Below, in pieces: positions 1 through 5,247 of a stretch of 5,778 nt of DNA. Where the stretch lies: the NCBI GenBank assembly GCA_026389635.1, contig JAPLHM010000163.1:1-5778 (forward strand). The letters run 5' to 3'. Origin of the DNA: Chloroflexota bacterium (GTDB taxonomy: Bacteria; Chloroflexota; Dehalococcoidia; GIF9; UBA5629). The position numbers and the translations under genes were made by a program. The notes beneath the pieces were generated by a model. The model had not been told where the DNA came from. It saw only the letters and a program-made list of their open reading frames with translations, and did not search any database. Position 1 is the first letter of the stretch; each line of letters opens with the position of its first letter.

Positions 1-1365
1 TGTCGAGGCCTTCTCCATCAGCTTTGAGGCAGAAAGCCAGTGTATGCCTTTGCAGGCCTCTTCGATGACGGACTGCGGCACCTGCAGCGCCTTGCCCGCG
101 TCGCGTATGGCGCCGCGTGCCAGGTAGGTGTTGATGGTGGCCACGCAGGAGACGTTGTCCTCCCCGTACTTGCCGTAGATGTAATCGCGCACCTCGTCAC
201 GACGCCGCCGGTCGATATCAAGGTCGATATCGGGCGGCTCGTTGCGCAGCGGGTGCATGAAGCGTTCGAAGAGCAGGTCGTAGTGAATGGGGTCGGCGTT
301 GCTGATATCCAGCGCGTAGACCACCAGACTATCTACTGCGCTGCCGCGGGCCTGGCAGCGTATGTCGCGCTCCCTGGCCCAGCGCACGATGTCCCATACT
401 ACCAGGAAGTAGCCGCAGAAGCCGAGCTTCTCGATGGTTGCAAGCTCCATCTCCAGCCGGGCGGTCAGCTCCGGCGTCAGGACGGCATATTTGCGCCGCA
501 CACCCTCGTAAGCCAGACGGCGCAGGAGACCCTCGGCCGTCTCCCCGGCGGGCAGGTCGAACCTGGGGAAGCGCGGCCTGCCCAGCTCGAGCTCGAGATT
601 GCAGCGCGAGGCAATCTCGAGGGACATTTCGGCGGCGCCGGGGAAGCCTTTGAAGAGGCGCGCCATCTCGGCGGGCGACTTGAAATACTGCTCCACGGTG
701 CGCGGGCAGGGAAGATGGGTGACGGGCAAGATGTGACCGATGGAGTTGAGCAGTTCTTTGGTGCTGTAGTCGCGCATGCTGAGGTGGTGGACGTTGTTGG
801 TGGCCACCGCCGCTATGCCCTGCTCGCGGGCCAGTCCGTAAAGCAGGGGACACAGCGGCGTGCCTTCCCTGGCGGGATAACGGCTCAACTCGATCAAGAA
901 GCCGTCGCCGAAGACCTCGCGGTAGAAGCCTGCCGCCAGGGCGGCGTCGTGTTTACGTCCGCCGGCCAGCAGCGAGGGCACCTCTCCCAGCCTGCAGCCT
1001 GAAAGGGCGATGAGGCCGACGTGGAAGCCGGAGAGCATGTCGCGCGTGGCGGACGGTTTACCGCCGCGCCTGCCGCAGTGCATGGCGGTGAGCAGCCGGC
1101 AGAGGTTGGAGTAGCCTGCCATGTCGCTGCAGAGCAGGGTGAGGTGGTAGCCCCCCTCTACGTCTATCTCGGCGCCGATGATGGGCTTGACGCCGGACTT
1201 TTTAGCGCTGTCGTAGAACCTGATGGCCCCCGTCAGGCGGTTGTGGTCGGTGAGCGCCAGCGAGGGCATGCCGAAATGGCTGGCTTTATCAACCAGTTGG
1301 GCCGGGCTGGCGGCCCCGTCCAGGAAGCTGTAATAGGAATGGGTGTGAAGGTGAACGAAAGACAT
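1..1365 (-). CDS. dnaE2: DnaE2/ImuC-type error-prone DNA polymerase III alpha subunit (N-terminal 455 residues, cut by window edge)
   Basis: This frame is open from an ATG at 1365 to the left edge with no stop, so only about 455 of the roughly 1000-1100 residues usual for the family are visible. Residues 1-200 form a PHP domain: HTH with H7 and H9, LDG with D16, TDH with H41, GAE with E66, H74, SGC with C124, and TNNVHH with H193. The polymerase core follows, with ARGSAVDS at 339-346, LLFERF, then EPPDIDLDID. D379 and D381 align with the catalytic aspartates D401 and D403 of E. coli DnaE; the third catalytic Asp lies outside the window. The short PHP-to-palm distance, the EPPDID motif and the DUF6504 neighbour favour the error-prone DnaE2 (ImuC) class over replicative DnaE1. 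Family role: translesion synthesis and damage-induced mutagenesis, normally with ImuB. The gene starts 23 bp after the DUF6504 stop, with AGGGGG as ribosome binding site, so the two are probably cotranscribed. Oddities are Asn191 where a PHP metal-ligand Asp is expected and ARGS in place of GRGS. The DnaE family is near certain; the DnaE2 subclass is likely. Confidence 0.9.
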   Translation of the reverse strand, partial: MSFVHLHTHSYYSFLDGAASPAQLVDKASHFGMPSLALTDHNRLTGAIRFYDSAKKSGVKPIIGAEIDVEGGYHLTLLCSDMAGYSNLCRLLTAMHCGRRGGKPSATRDMLSGFHVGLIALSGCRLGEVPSLLAGGRKHDAALAAGFYREVFGDGFLIELSRYPAREGTPLCPLLYGLAREQGIAAVATNNVHHLSMRDYSTKELLNSIGHILPVTHLPCPRTVEQYFKSPAEMARLFKGFPGAAEMSLEIASRCNLELELGRPRFPRFDLPAGETAEGLLRRLAYEGVRRKYAVLTPELTARLEMELATIEKLGFCGYFLVVWDIVRWARERDIRCQARGSAVDSLVVYALDISNADPIHYDLLFERFMHPLRNEPPDIDLDIDRRRRDEVRDYIYGKYGEDNVSCVATINTYLARGAIRDAGKALQVPQSVIEEACKGIHWLSASKLMEKAST

Positions 1366-1388
1366 GTCCGGCCCCCTGTAATCCCCGG

Positions 1389-1640
1389 TCAGTCGAGCAC
1401 GCGCTGCAGGGACCAGTTCGAGCCGCTCCTGCACAGCTCGTAAGTGCCGGCGACCCGGCACTCGGCGGTGACGCGGATGAGGGTGCGCACCGGCTCCCCA
1501 TTCCACCATTCCGAAGCCTCCCGCCACCAGGAGAGTATCTCCACCACCCGGTAGAGGCGCCGGCGCCAGATGAAGGCGGTCGGGACGGACTCCCGGCTGA
1601 TATGGACGGTTATCGGCTCATCAATGTGTCTGGACACCAC
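1389..1640 (-). CDS. DUF6504 family protein, probable accessory of the DnaE2 polymerase
   Basis: An 83-residue basic, tryptophan-rich protein. It has an EPI start (residues 8-10), PTAFIWRRRLYRVVEIL (20-36), a WW-x5-WW pattern (W38, W39, W45, W46), a GTYELCR stretch (65-71) and a WSLQRVLD end (76-83). From memory this is the pattern of DUF6504, a small family often found beside imuB and dnaE2 in actinobacterial mutagenesis cassettes. No catalytic motif is visible, and the biochemical role is not known to me. The start is one of two tandem GTG codons (1640 or 1637); AAGGGGGT at 1646-1653 fits either, 5 or 8 nt away. It is the first gene after a strong promoter with a LexA-like box and is followed 23 bp later by dnaE2. 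The context implies a DNA-damage-related job; that is inference. Confidence 0.8.
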   Translation of the reverse strand: MVSRHIDEPITVHISRESVPTAFIWRRRLYRVVEILSWWREASEWWNGEPVRTLIRVTAECRVAGTYELCRSGSNWSLQRVLD

Positions 1641-1671
1641 GCACCACCCCCTTTAACAAAGGCGTGCATGG

Positions 1672-1701
1672 ATTATAATAGAACAAATGTTCTGGTGTCA
1701 A
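1672..1701 (-). promoter_or_regulatory. Sigma-70 promoter of the DUF6504-dnaE2 unit
   Basis: On the minus strand TTGACA (1696-1701) and TATAAT (1672-1677) are both perfect matches to the consensus, 18 bp apart. The expected start is near 1665, giving a leader of about 25 nt to the GTG start. The -35 box lies only 12 bp beyond the stop codon of the upstream lipoprotein gene, and no terminator is seen between them, so readthrough from that gene is also possible. Confidence 0.85.
1680..1693. promoter_or_regulatory. LexA (SOS) box inside the DUF6504-dnaE2 promoter
   Basis: AGAACAAATGTTCT is a perfect 14-bp palindrome whose core GAAC-AAAT-GTTC matches the GAAC-N4-GTTC box bound by Bacillus- and mycobacteria-type LexA. 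It sits wholly in the spacer between the -35 and -10 boxes, the classic position for repression by blocking RNA polymerase. The sequence match is direct; LexA control is inferred and agrees with the damage-inducible class of polymerase downstream. lexA itself is not in the window. Confidence 0.8.
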
Positions 1702-1713
1702 ATGGGGAGGGGT

Positions 1714-2706
1714 CTATCTCCAGGCCGGGCTGATGTTGTTGGACTTGCCGTAGGTCAGGCGGCGGACGCCGGCGCCGTCGGCGTTCATTATATATACGTC
1801 CCTGTTGCCGTTGACATCGGAGACATAGGCGATCTGTTTGCCGTCGGGCGACCATACCGGGCTGCGGTTGTCATCTATATTTTCGGTGATCTTGCGGGCT
1901 GTCAGCGTGGGGAGGGGGGATGACGCGTCCATTACCCAGATGTCGCCTTTGGCGGCGGTGCCCCTCACGCAGACGATTTTGTTGGTGACCGGCGACCAGT
2001 CGGGTTCGGAGCCGTCCACGGTGACAAACAGGCCGAACTTCTTCTGGTCGCTGCCATCGGAGTTCATTATGTACAGGATCGGGGTAACAGCATCGCCGTC
2101 GCGGTTGGAGGAGAAAAGGATTTTGGAGCTGTCCGGCGACCATGCGGGCACGCTGTTCCATGCCATCCTCTCATTCTCTGAATGGCCTGCGCCGCCTACG
2201 GCCGCCACTGCCGGACTGACGGTGAGCTGCTGGACGCCGCTGCCATCGGAATTCATGACGAATATTTCGAGGTCTTTGTCGCCTGCGGCATTGAGCACTT
2301 CAGATGTAAAGACTATTTTGGAGCCGTCCGGCGACCACCTGGGCAATGCGCTGCGGCCCTTGAGGTCGCTGAGTCTCTTGCGGTCGCTGCCGTCGGCACT
2401 CATGCTCCATATCTGGTAGTTGCCGGACTGGTTGGAGCTGAAGACCATTTTGGAGCCGTCCGGCGACCACCTTGGCAGGCCATCGACCGTGCGGTTGTCG
2501 TCTGAAGTTGGCAGGACATCGCTCCCATCAGGGTTAATGGTATATATATGTATGTTCTTATCGCGGTCTGACGCAAAGGCTATTGATCCCGGAAGCCCGG
2601 AAGGCTTGTAGCCGGTGGCGGGACCTGTGCAGGCAGCCGACGATGATATTGCCAGCGCAAGCAGGCCGGTCAGGCAGAGAAATTTAAACAGCTTGAAATT
2701 GGACAT
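1714..2706 (-). CDS. TolB-like beta-propeller (PD40 repeat) lipoprotein
   Basis: A 330-residue exported protein. The N-terminus has lysines, a hydrophobic segment (about residues 9-25) and SSAAC with Cys26, a plausible though imperfect lipobox (Ser at -3), so it is probably a lipid-anchored surface protein. The rest is a six-bladed propeller. WSPDG-type motifs start at residues 80, 124, 189, 237 (degenerate WSPV) and 285, with a final SPAWR. Each is followed by a K-I-V-F-S-S strand and an IY/IW-x-M-N-x-DGS turn. The last blade probably closes with the N-terminal GSIAFASDRD strand. Such PD40/WD40-like domains bind proteins or ligands in TolB and peptidase regulators. No protease or other catalytic domain is fused here, so the function is unknown and this is not TolB proper. 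The ATG at 2706 is preferred, 8 nt after GAGGAG; a GTG at 2709 is also possible. It has its own promoter and sits between marR and the SOS unit. Confidence 0.85.
   Translation of the reverse strand: MSNFKLFKFLCLTGLLALAISSSAACTGPATGYKPSGLPGSIAFASDRDKNIHIYTINPDGSDVLPTSDDNRTVDGLPRWSPDGSKMVFSSNQSGNYQIWSMSADGSDRKRLSDLKGRSALPRWSPDGSKIVFTSEVLNAAGDKDLEIFVMNSDGSGVQQLTVSPAVAAVGGAGHSENERMAWNSVPAWSPDSSKILFSSNRDGDAVTPILYIMNSDGSDQKKFGLFVTVDGSEPDWSPVTNKIVCVRGTAAKGDIWVMDASSPLPTLTARKITENIDDNRSPVWSPDGKQIAYVSDVNGNRDVYIMNADGAGVRRLTYGKSNNISPAWR
2315..2472. repeat. Internal direct repeat within propeller blades
   Basis: A 26-bp identical stretch occurs at 2315-2340 and 2447-2472, exactly 132 bp (44 codons) apart. 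It encodes the W-S-P-D-G-S-K core of two neighbouring blades. A third copy with a few changes lies at about 2120-2142. The identity includes third codon positions, which suggests fairly recent blade duplication or gene conversion. Confidence 0.8.
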
Positions 2707-2745
2707 CACGATCTCTCCTCGGGTCTGAAGTTTCTTGCTGGGGAA

Positions 2746-2774
2746 AGTATAATTGCACCACTCAATATTGGCAA
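2746..2774 (-). promoter_or_regulatory. Promoter of the propeller lipoprotein gene
   Basis: On the minus strand TTGCCA (2769-2774) and TATACT (2746-2751) are separated by 17 bp. The start would fall near 2739, about 33 nt before the ATG at 2706, with GAGGAG in the leader. It lies in the 115-bp gap after marR, so the lipoprotein can be expressed apart from marR. Confidence 0.65.
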
Positions 2775-2821
2775 ATACACGCGCCGCCCCTTGTGCCGCC
2801 CGGAATTAATGCCGGCGTTTA

Positions 2822-3259
2822 TTAAAACAAGGGTTTCGTCGGCGGTTCGGCCAGGTCATGCAGCACGCGCTCAAATACCACCATGTCCGCGGGGGAAAAG
2901 CGTTTTCTGATGCTCTCATCGAGTTCATCGGCGAATTTGATGATCTGCGGACCCACCTCGCGGGCTTTTTCTGTCAGGTGAACCATCGCTGAGCGGCGGT
3001 CTTCGGCATTCGGCCTGCGTTCCACGTATCCGCTCTTCTCCATGCGGTCGAGGATGCCGGTGATGGTTGAACCGTCCAGCGCCACACGCTGCCCCAGTTC
3101 GCCGATGGTTATGCCGTCACCCATCCAGAGGGCATTGAATACCATGTACTGGGGCGTGGTCAGGTTGAAGGGCGACAGCCGCGAATCGTAATGCTCGTAA
3201 ACCCGGCGCATCACGCGCCCGACATTGAAGCAGATGTGTTCTCCCAGATCATTTACCAT
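2822..3259 (-). CDS. MarR-family winged-helix transcriptional regulator
   Basis: At 145 residues this has the normal MarR length. The winged helix covers about residues 35-100: ITIGELGQRV (50-59), a recognition helix around STITGILDRMEKSGYV (64-79), and a wing with the family's D-R-R signature at 87-89. Flanking helices (8-34 and 100-137) would form the dimer interface. The only cysteine is C10 in ICF; by recalled ungapped alignment to B. subtilis OhrR it falls at the redox-sensing Cys15 and Y24 falls at Tyr29, while Tyr40 is replaced by T35. An in-frame TAA lies five codons before the ATG, so this start is firm, although the ribosome binding site is poor. It is transcribed divergently from the lipoprotein/permease pair and shares a 101-bp regulatory region with it, so autorepression and control of that pair are likely. 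The ligand is unknown. Confidence 0.92.
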   Translation of the reverse strand: MVNDLGEHICFNVGRVMRRVYEHYDSRLSPFNLTTPQYMVFNALWMGDGITIGELGQRVALDGSTITGILDRMEKSGYVERRPNAEDRRSAMVHLTEKAREVGPQIIKFADELDESIRKRFSPADMVVFERVLHDLAEPPTKPLF

Positions 3260-3292
3260 AACTGAATACTTTTAGCACAAAATATTTGCGTA

Positions 3293-3343
3293 CAATATAA
3301 ATAATTGCGCCGTTATTTGTCAAGAACGGGTATCATTATATTG
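3293..3343. promoter_or_regulatory. Inverted repeat in the marR divergent regulatory region (possible operator)
   Basis: CAATATAA at 3293-3300 and TTATATTG at 3336-3343 are exact reverse complements centred on 3318, at the shared -35 region. The left arm covers the marR -10 box. The right arm holds TATATT, a possible but badly spaced -10 (14 bp from TTGTCA) for the plus-strand gene. The arms may be paired regulator half-sites or merely two similar AT-rich -10 elements; the sequence alone does not decide. Confidence 0.35.
3294..3323 (-). promoter_or_regulatory. Promoter of marR
   Basis: On the minus strand TTGACA (3318-3323, perfect) and TATATT (3294-3299) are 18 bp apart, giving a start near 3287 and a leader of about 28 nt. 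The -35 hexamer also reads TTGTCA on the plus strand (3317-3322), where it could serve the divergent gene. Confidence 0.65.
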
Positions 3344-3360
3344 ATTGGACAGGTCAAAAA

Positions 3361-3606
3361 ATGAGAAAGCCACTGTTGAGCGCCATAGCAGCCGCCTGTA
3401 TGGTCTTTATAACGATTGCCGTAGGTTGCAGCAGCCAGCCTGCGCCCGCGGCTGAAGGTAACCTGTCTGTAGAGAACGGGACCCTGGTAATCCTGGTGGA
3501 AAACACCTCCATATCATTGAAGGTCAAACAACTGGAGCCCGGCGGGGATGCGCTGGCGGAATTTATACGGTCGATCTTAAATATCCTGGAGGGTAAGGGC
3601 AGGTAG
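3361..3606 (+). CDS. Small putative lipoprotein of unknown function
   Basis: An 81-residue protein with a basic start (MRKP), a hydrophobic segment (residues 5-21) and AVGC with Cys23 followed by SSQP. This is a plausible lipoprotein signal, so about 58 residues would be mature. The mature part has a Pro/Ala linker (27-31), a valine- and isoleucine-rich stretch likely to form beta strands (about 35-57) and a likely C-terminal helix (63-79). The only cysteines are C13 in the signal and C23, so it cannot be a thioredoxin-like redox partner. I recognise no family. The ribosome binding site (AGG before an A-rich run) is weak. Its TAG stop overlaps by one base the GTG start of the membrane protein gene, so the two are translationally coupled and probably work together at the membrane. 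Confidence 0.75.
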   Translation: MRKPLLSAIAAACMVFITIAVGCSSQPAPAAEGNLSVENGTLVILVENTSISLKVKQLEPGGDALAEFIRSILNILEGKGR

Positions 3607-4313
3607 TGGATCTGCAGGGACTTTTAAGCGGCACAAGCTTACCCGGCTTTTCCGCCTTCCTGCTGGGCGTTATGGCTTCTATCGGTCCCTGTACACTTGC
3701 TACCAACCTGGCGGCCCTGGCCTATATCAGCCGCAGGATATCCGACCGCAGGTTTGCCGTTACCAGCGGCGCTCTTTACACGCTGGGCAGGATGATCACT
3801 TATACCGTTCTGGGAATGCTTATCATTTATACGGGGTTGAGCATACCTCTGATCGCCAGTTTCCTGCAGGATTTCGGGGAAAAGGCCGTAGGCCCCCTGT
3901 TGATCGCCGTCGGCCTTATCATGCTCTTCATCGACAGGATTTCTTTGGGTGAGCACGGGAGCGGCGTGTCAAACGCCGCAGGCAGATTGGCCGATATGGG
4001 CATGCTGGGCGCGCTGCCGCTGGGCGTCGTCCTGGCCCTGGCGTTCTGCCCCTACAGCGCAGTGCTCTTCTTCGGGGTGCTAATCCCGCTTGCTTTCAAA
4101 ACCAGGGGCGGCGTGGGATTGCCCGCTTTATTTGCGCTGGGCAGCGGCCTGCCAGTGCTGCTTTTCGGTACCCTGCTCTCGCTGGGCGTGGCCGGCGCCG
4201 CAAAATGGATAAATTCCATCAGCAGGGCTGAAAAATATATTAGAATAGCCATGGCCATACTTTTTATCGTGATAGGCCTTTTTTACACAGGGCTGTGGCT
4301 TAACCTTTATTGA
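3606..4313 (+). CDS. CcdA/DsbD-like six-helix membrane protein, probable ArsG-family arsenical permease
   Basis: A 235-residue integral membrane protein with about six helices (roughly residues 15-41, 52-80, 94-112, 133-163, 170-198 and 212-232). It has the two hallmark cysteines of the CcdA/DsbD transmembrane family: C29 in SIGPCTLATN in helix 1 and C148 in LAFCPYSA in helix 4. CcdA/DsbD proteins pass reducing equivalents across the membrane through such a pair. The IGPCTLATNLAALAYISRR start and SGALYTLGRMITYTVLG stretch resemble, from memory, the branch annotated as ArsG-family aromatic arsenical efflux permease. An arsM gene downstream supports an arsenic role, but a thiol-transport role is not excluded. 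Start: GTG at 3606, one base inside the preceding stop, with purine-rich GGAGGGTAAGGGCAGG before it. No thioredoxin, ArsE or ArsF homologue is visible nearby. Confidence 0.82.
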   Translation: MDLQGLLSGTSLPGFSAFLLGVMASIGPCTLATNLAALAYISRRISDRRFAVTSGALYTLGRMITYTVLGMLIIYTGLSIPLIASFLQDFGEKAVGPLLIAVGLIMLFIDRISLGEHGSGVSNAAGRLADMGMLGALPLGVVLALAFCPYSAVLFFGVLIPLAFKTRGGVGLPALFALGSGLPVLLFGTLLSLGVAGAAKWINSISRAEKYIRIAMAILFIVIGLFYTGLWLNLY

Positions 4314-4320
4314 GGGGGCA

Positions 4321-4350
4321 TTGACAAAAGTTTACAAATAGTATTATACT
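4321..4350 (+). promoter_or_regulatory. Promoter of arsM
   Basis: TTGACA (4321-4326, perfect) and TATACT (4345-4350) are 18 bp apart, starting 8 bp after the permease stop. Transcription would begin near 4357, leaving a leader of about 60 nt. arsM can therefore be expressed independently of the permease, although no terminator separates them. A second possible element, the extended -10 TGCTATAAT at 4390-4398, lies so near the ribosome binding site that it is less likely. Confidence 0.75.
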
Positions 4351-4356
4351 TCTAAA

Positions 4357-4370
4357 TATGTCGAAACATA
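4357..4370. promoter_or_regulatory. Palindrome at the arsM transcription start (possible operator)
   Basis: TATGTCGAAACATA has 5-bp perfect arms (TATGT/ACATA) around four bases and falls directly on the predicted arsM start site, where a bound repressor would block transcription. An ArsR-type regulator would be the obvious candidate, but none is encoded in the window and the site has no exact copy in the marR region. Confidence 0.35.
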
Positions 4371-4416
4371 GAACACTTATTGAGAAAAATGCTATAATTA
4401 ATGCAGGAGGATAACA

Positions 4417-5247
4417 ATGCGTAAAGAAGAGATTAAAAAGACGGTGCGGCAGGGCTATGCGCAGGTGGCTAAAGGCGGCGGCTCCTGCTGTGGTCCGCAG
4501 ACGTCCGGCTGCTGCGGGATCGACGTGACCCGGGAGATCGGCAAGGGGATAGGTTATTCCGAGGAGGATATGTCCTCGGTGCCCGATGGGGCCAACCTCG
4601 GACTGGGCTGCGGCAACCCGGTGGCCCTGGCATCGCTCAAAGAGGGTGAGGTGGTGCTCGACCTGGGCTCGGGGGCCGGGTTTGACTGCTTCCTGGCTTC
4701 GCCCAGGGTAGGTGACAGGGGCAGGGTCATCGGCGTGGACATGACTCCCGAAATGCTGGAAAGGGCACGCGAAAACGCGCAAAAGGGCGGCTATCAAAAC
4801 GTGGAGTTCAGGCTGGGCGAGATCGAGAACCTGCCCGTTGCCGATAATACGGCGGACATCATCATCTCCAACTGCGTGATCAACCTTTCACCGGACAAGG
4901 AAAGGGTTTTCCAGGAGGCCTACCGGGCGCTCAGGCCGGGCGGCCGGCTGATGGTCTCGGATATCGTTTTGCTGGAAGCCCTGCCCGAAACGGTGCAGAG
5001 ATCGGTTGCCGCGTACATCGGCTGCCTCGCAGGGGCGGCACTCAAGGAAAAATATCTCGCGGCGGTCGCCCACGCCGGCTTTAGCGATGTCAGGATAATC
5101 GAAGAGTCCAGCTTCGGCGCCGAATACATGAGCAACGACCCTACGGCAAAAGCTATGCTGGACGATGAAAATGTGAATAAGGACGACCTCAGGAAGGTCG
5201 GCAAATCTGTCAGGAGTATCAAGTTCAGCGCCCGCAAACCGGCTTAG
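4417..5247 (+). CDS. arsM: Arsenite S-adenosylmethionine methyltransferase
   Basis: A 276-residue class I methyltransferase of cytoplasmic ArsM type that transfers methyl groups from S-adenosylmethionine to trivalent arsenic. The SAM-binding motif DLGSGAGFD is at 82-90, followed by GVDMTPEML (106-114) and SNCVINLSPDK (151-161). The three cysteines known to bind As(III) in algal ArsM are all present: C65 (LGCGNP), C153 (SNCVINL) and C203 (IGCLAGA). The N-terminus adds two vicinal pairs, C24-C25 (SCCG) and C32-C33 (GCCG), often seen in prokaryotic ArsM and possibly used to capture arsenic. The ATG at 4417 follows AGGAGG by 6 nt. It has its own promoter and a likely operator. The permease upstream may export arsenic species, though which ones is unknown. 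No ArsR, ArsB/Acr3 or ArsC gene is visible. The C-terminus ends shortly after the core, without a cysteine-rich tail. Confidence 0.95.
   Translation: MRKEEIKKTVRQGYAQVAKGGGSCCGPQTSGCCGIDVTREIGKGIGYSEEDMSSVPDGANLGLGCGNPVALASLKEGEVVLDLGSGAGFDCFLASPRVGDRGRVIGVDMTPEMLERARENAQKGGYQNVEFRLGEIENLPVADNTADIIISNCVINLSPDKERVFQEAYRALRPGGRLMVSDIVLLEALPETVQRSVAAYIGCLAGAALKEKYLAAVAHAGFSDVRIIEESSFGAEYMSNDPTAKAMLDDENVNKDDLRKVGKSVRSIKFSARKPA

Noticed and set aside
329..853. 174-codon minus-strand open frame in another phase
   Set aside because: It lies inside dnaE2 out of frame and its translation is low-complexity, rich in R, P and H, as expected of a shadow frame.
40..1002. 320-codon open frame on the plus strand
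   Set aside because: It is antisense to dnaE2, whose minus-strand translation carries PHP and catalytic motifs throughout. The plus-strand product has no recognisable motif and is a product of high GC content.
1..1365. Reading the polymerase as the replicative DnaE1
   Set aside because: The short N-terminal region, EPPDID motif, altered PHP ligand, DUF6504 neighbour and SOS-like promoter all favour DnaE2, although the missing C-terminus prevents a final decision.
1838..2505. Plus-strand open frames opposite the propeller gene
   Set aside because: They mirror the propeller repeats on the other strand and have no good ribosome binding site or family pattern.
2790..2821. GC-rich imperfect stem after marR as a terminator
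   Set aside because: The arms pair only with a bulge and are not followed by a T run on the marR strand.
3639..3956. 105-codon minus-strand frame opposite the permease gene
   Set aside because: It is antisense to a clear membrane protein and lacks any motif of its own.
4390..4398. Extended -10 TGCTATAAT as the main arsM promoter
   Set aside because: Transcription would start inside or next to the AGGAGG ribosome binding site, and there is no -35 at a proper distance; the TTGACA/TATACT promoter upstream is better.
4300..4797. 165-codon minus-strand frame opposite arsM
   Set aside because: It crosses the arsM promoter and overlaps the SAM-binding region of arsM in antisense; no support as a gene.
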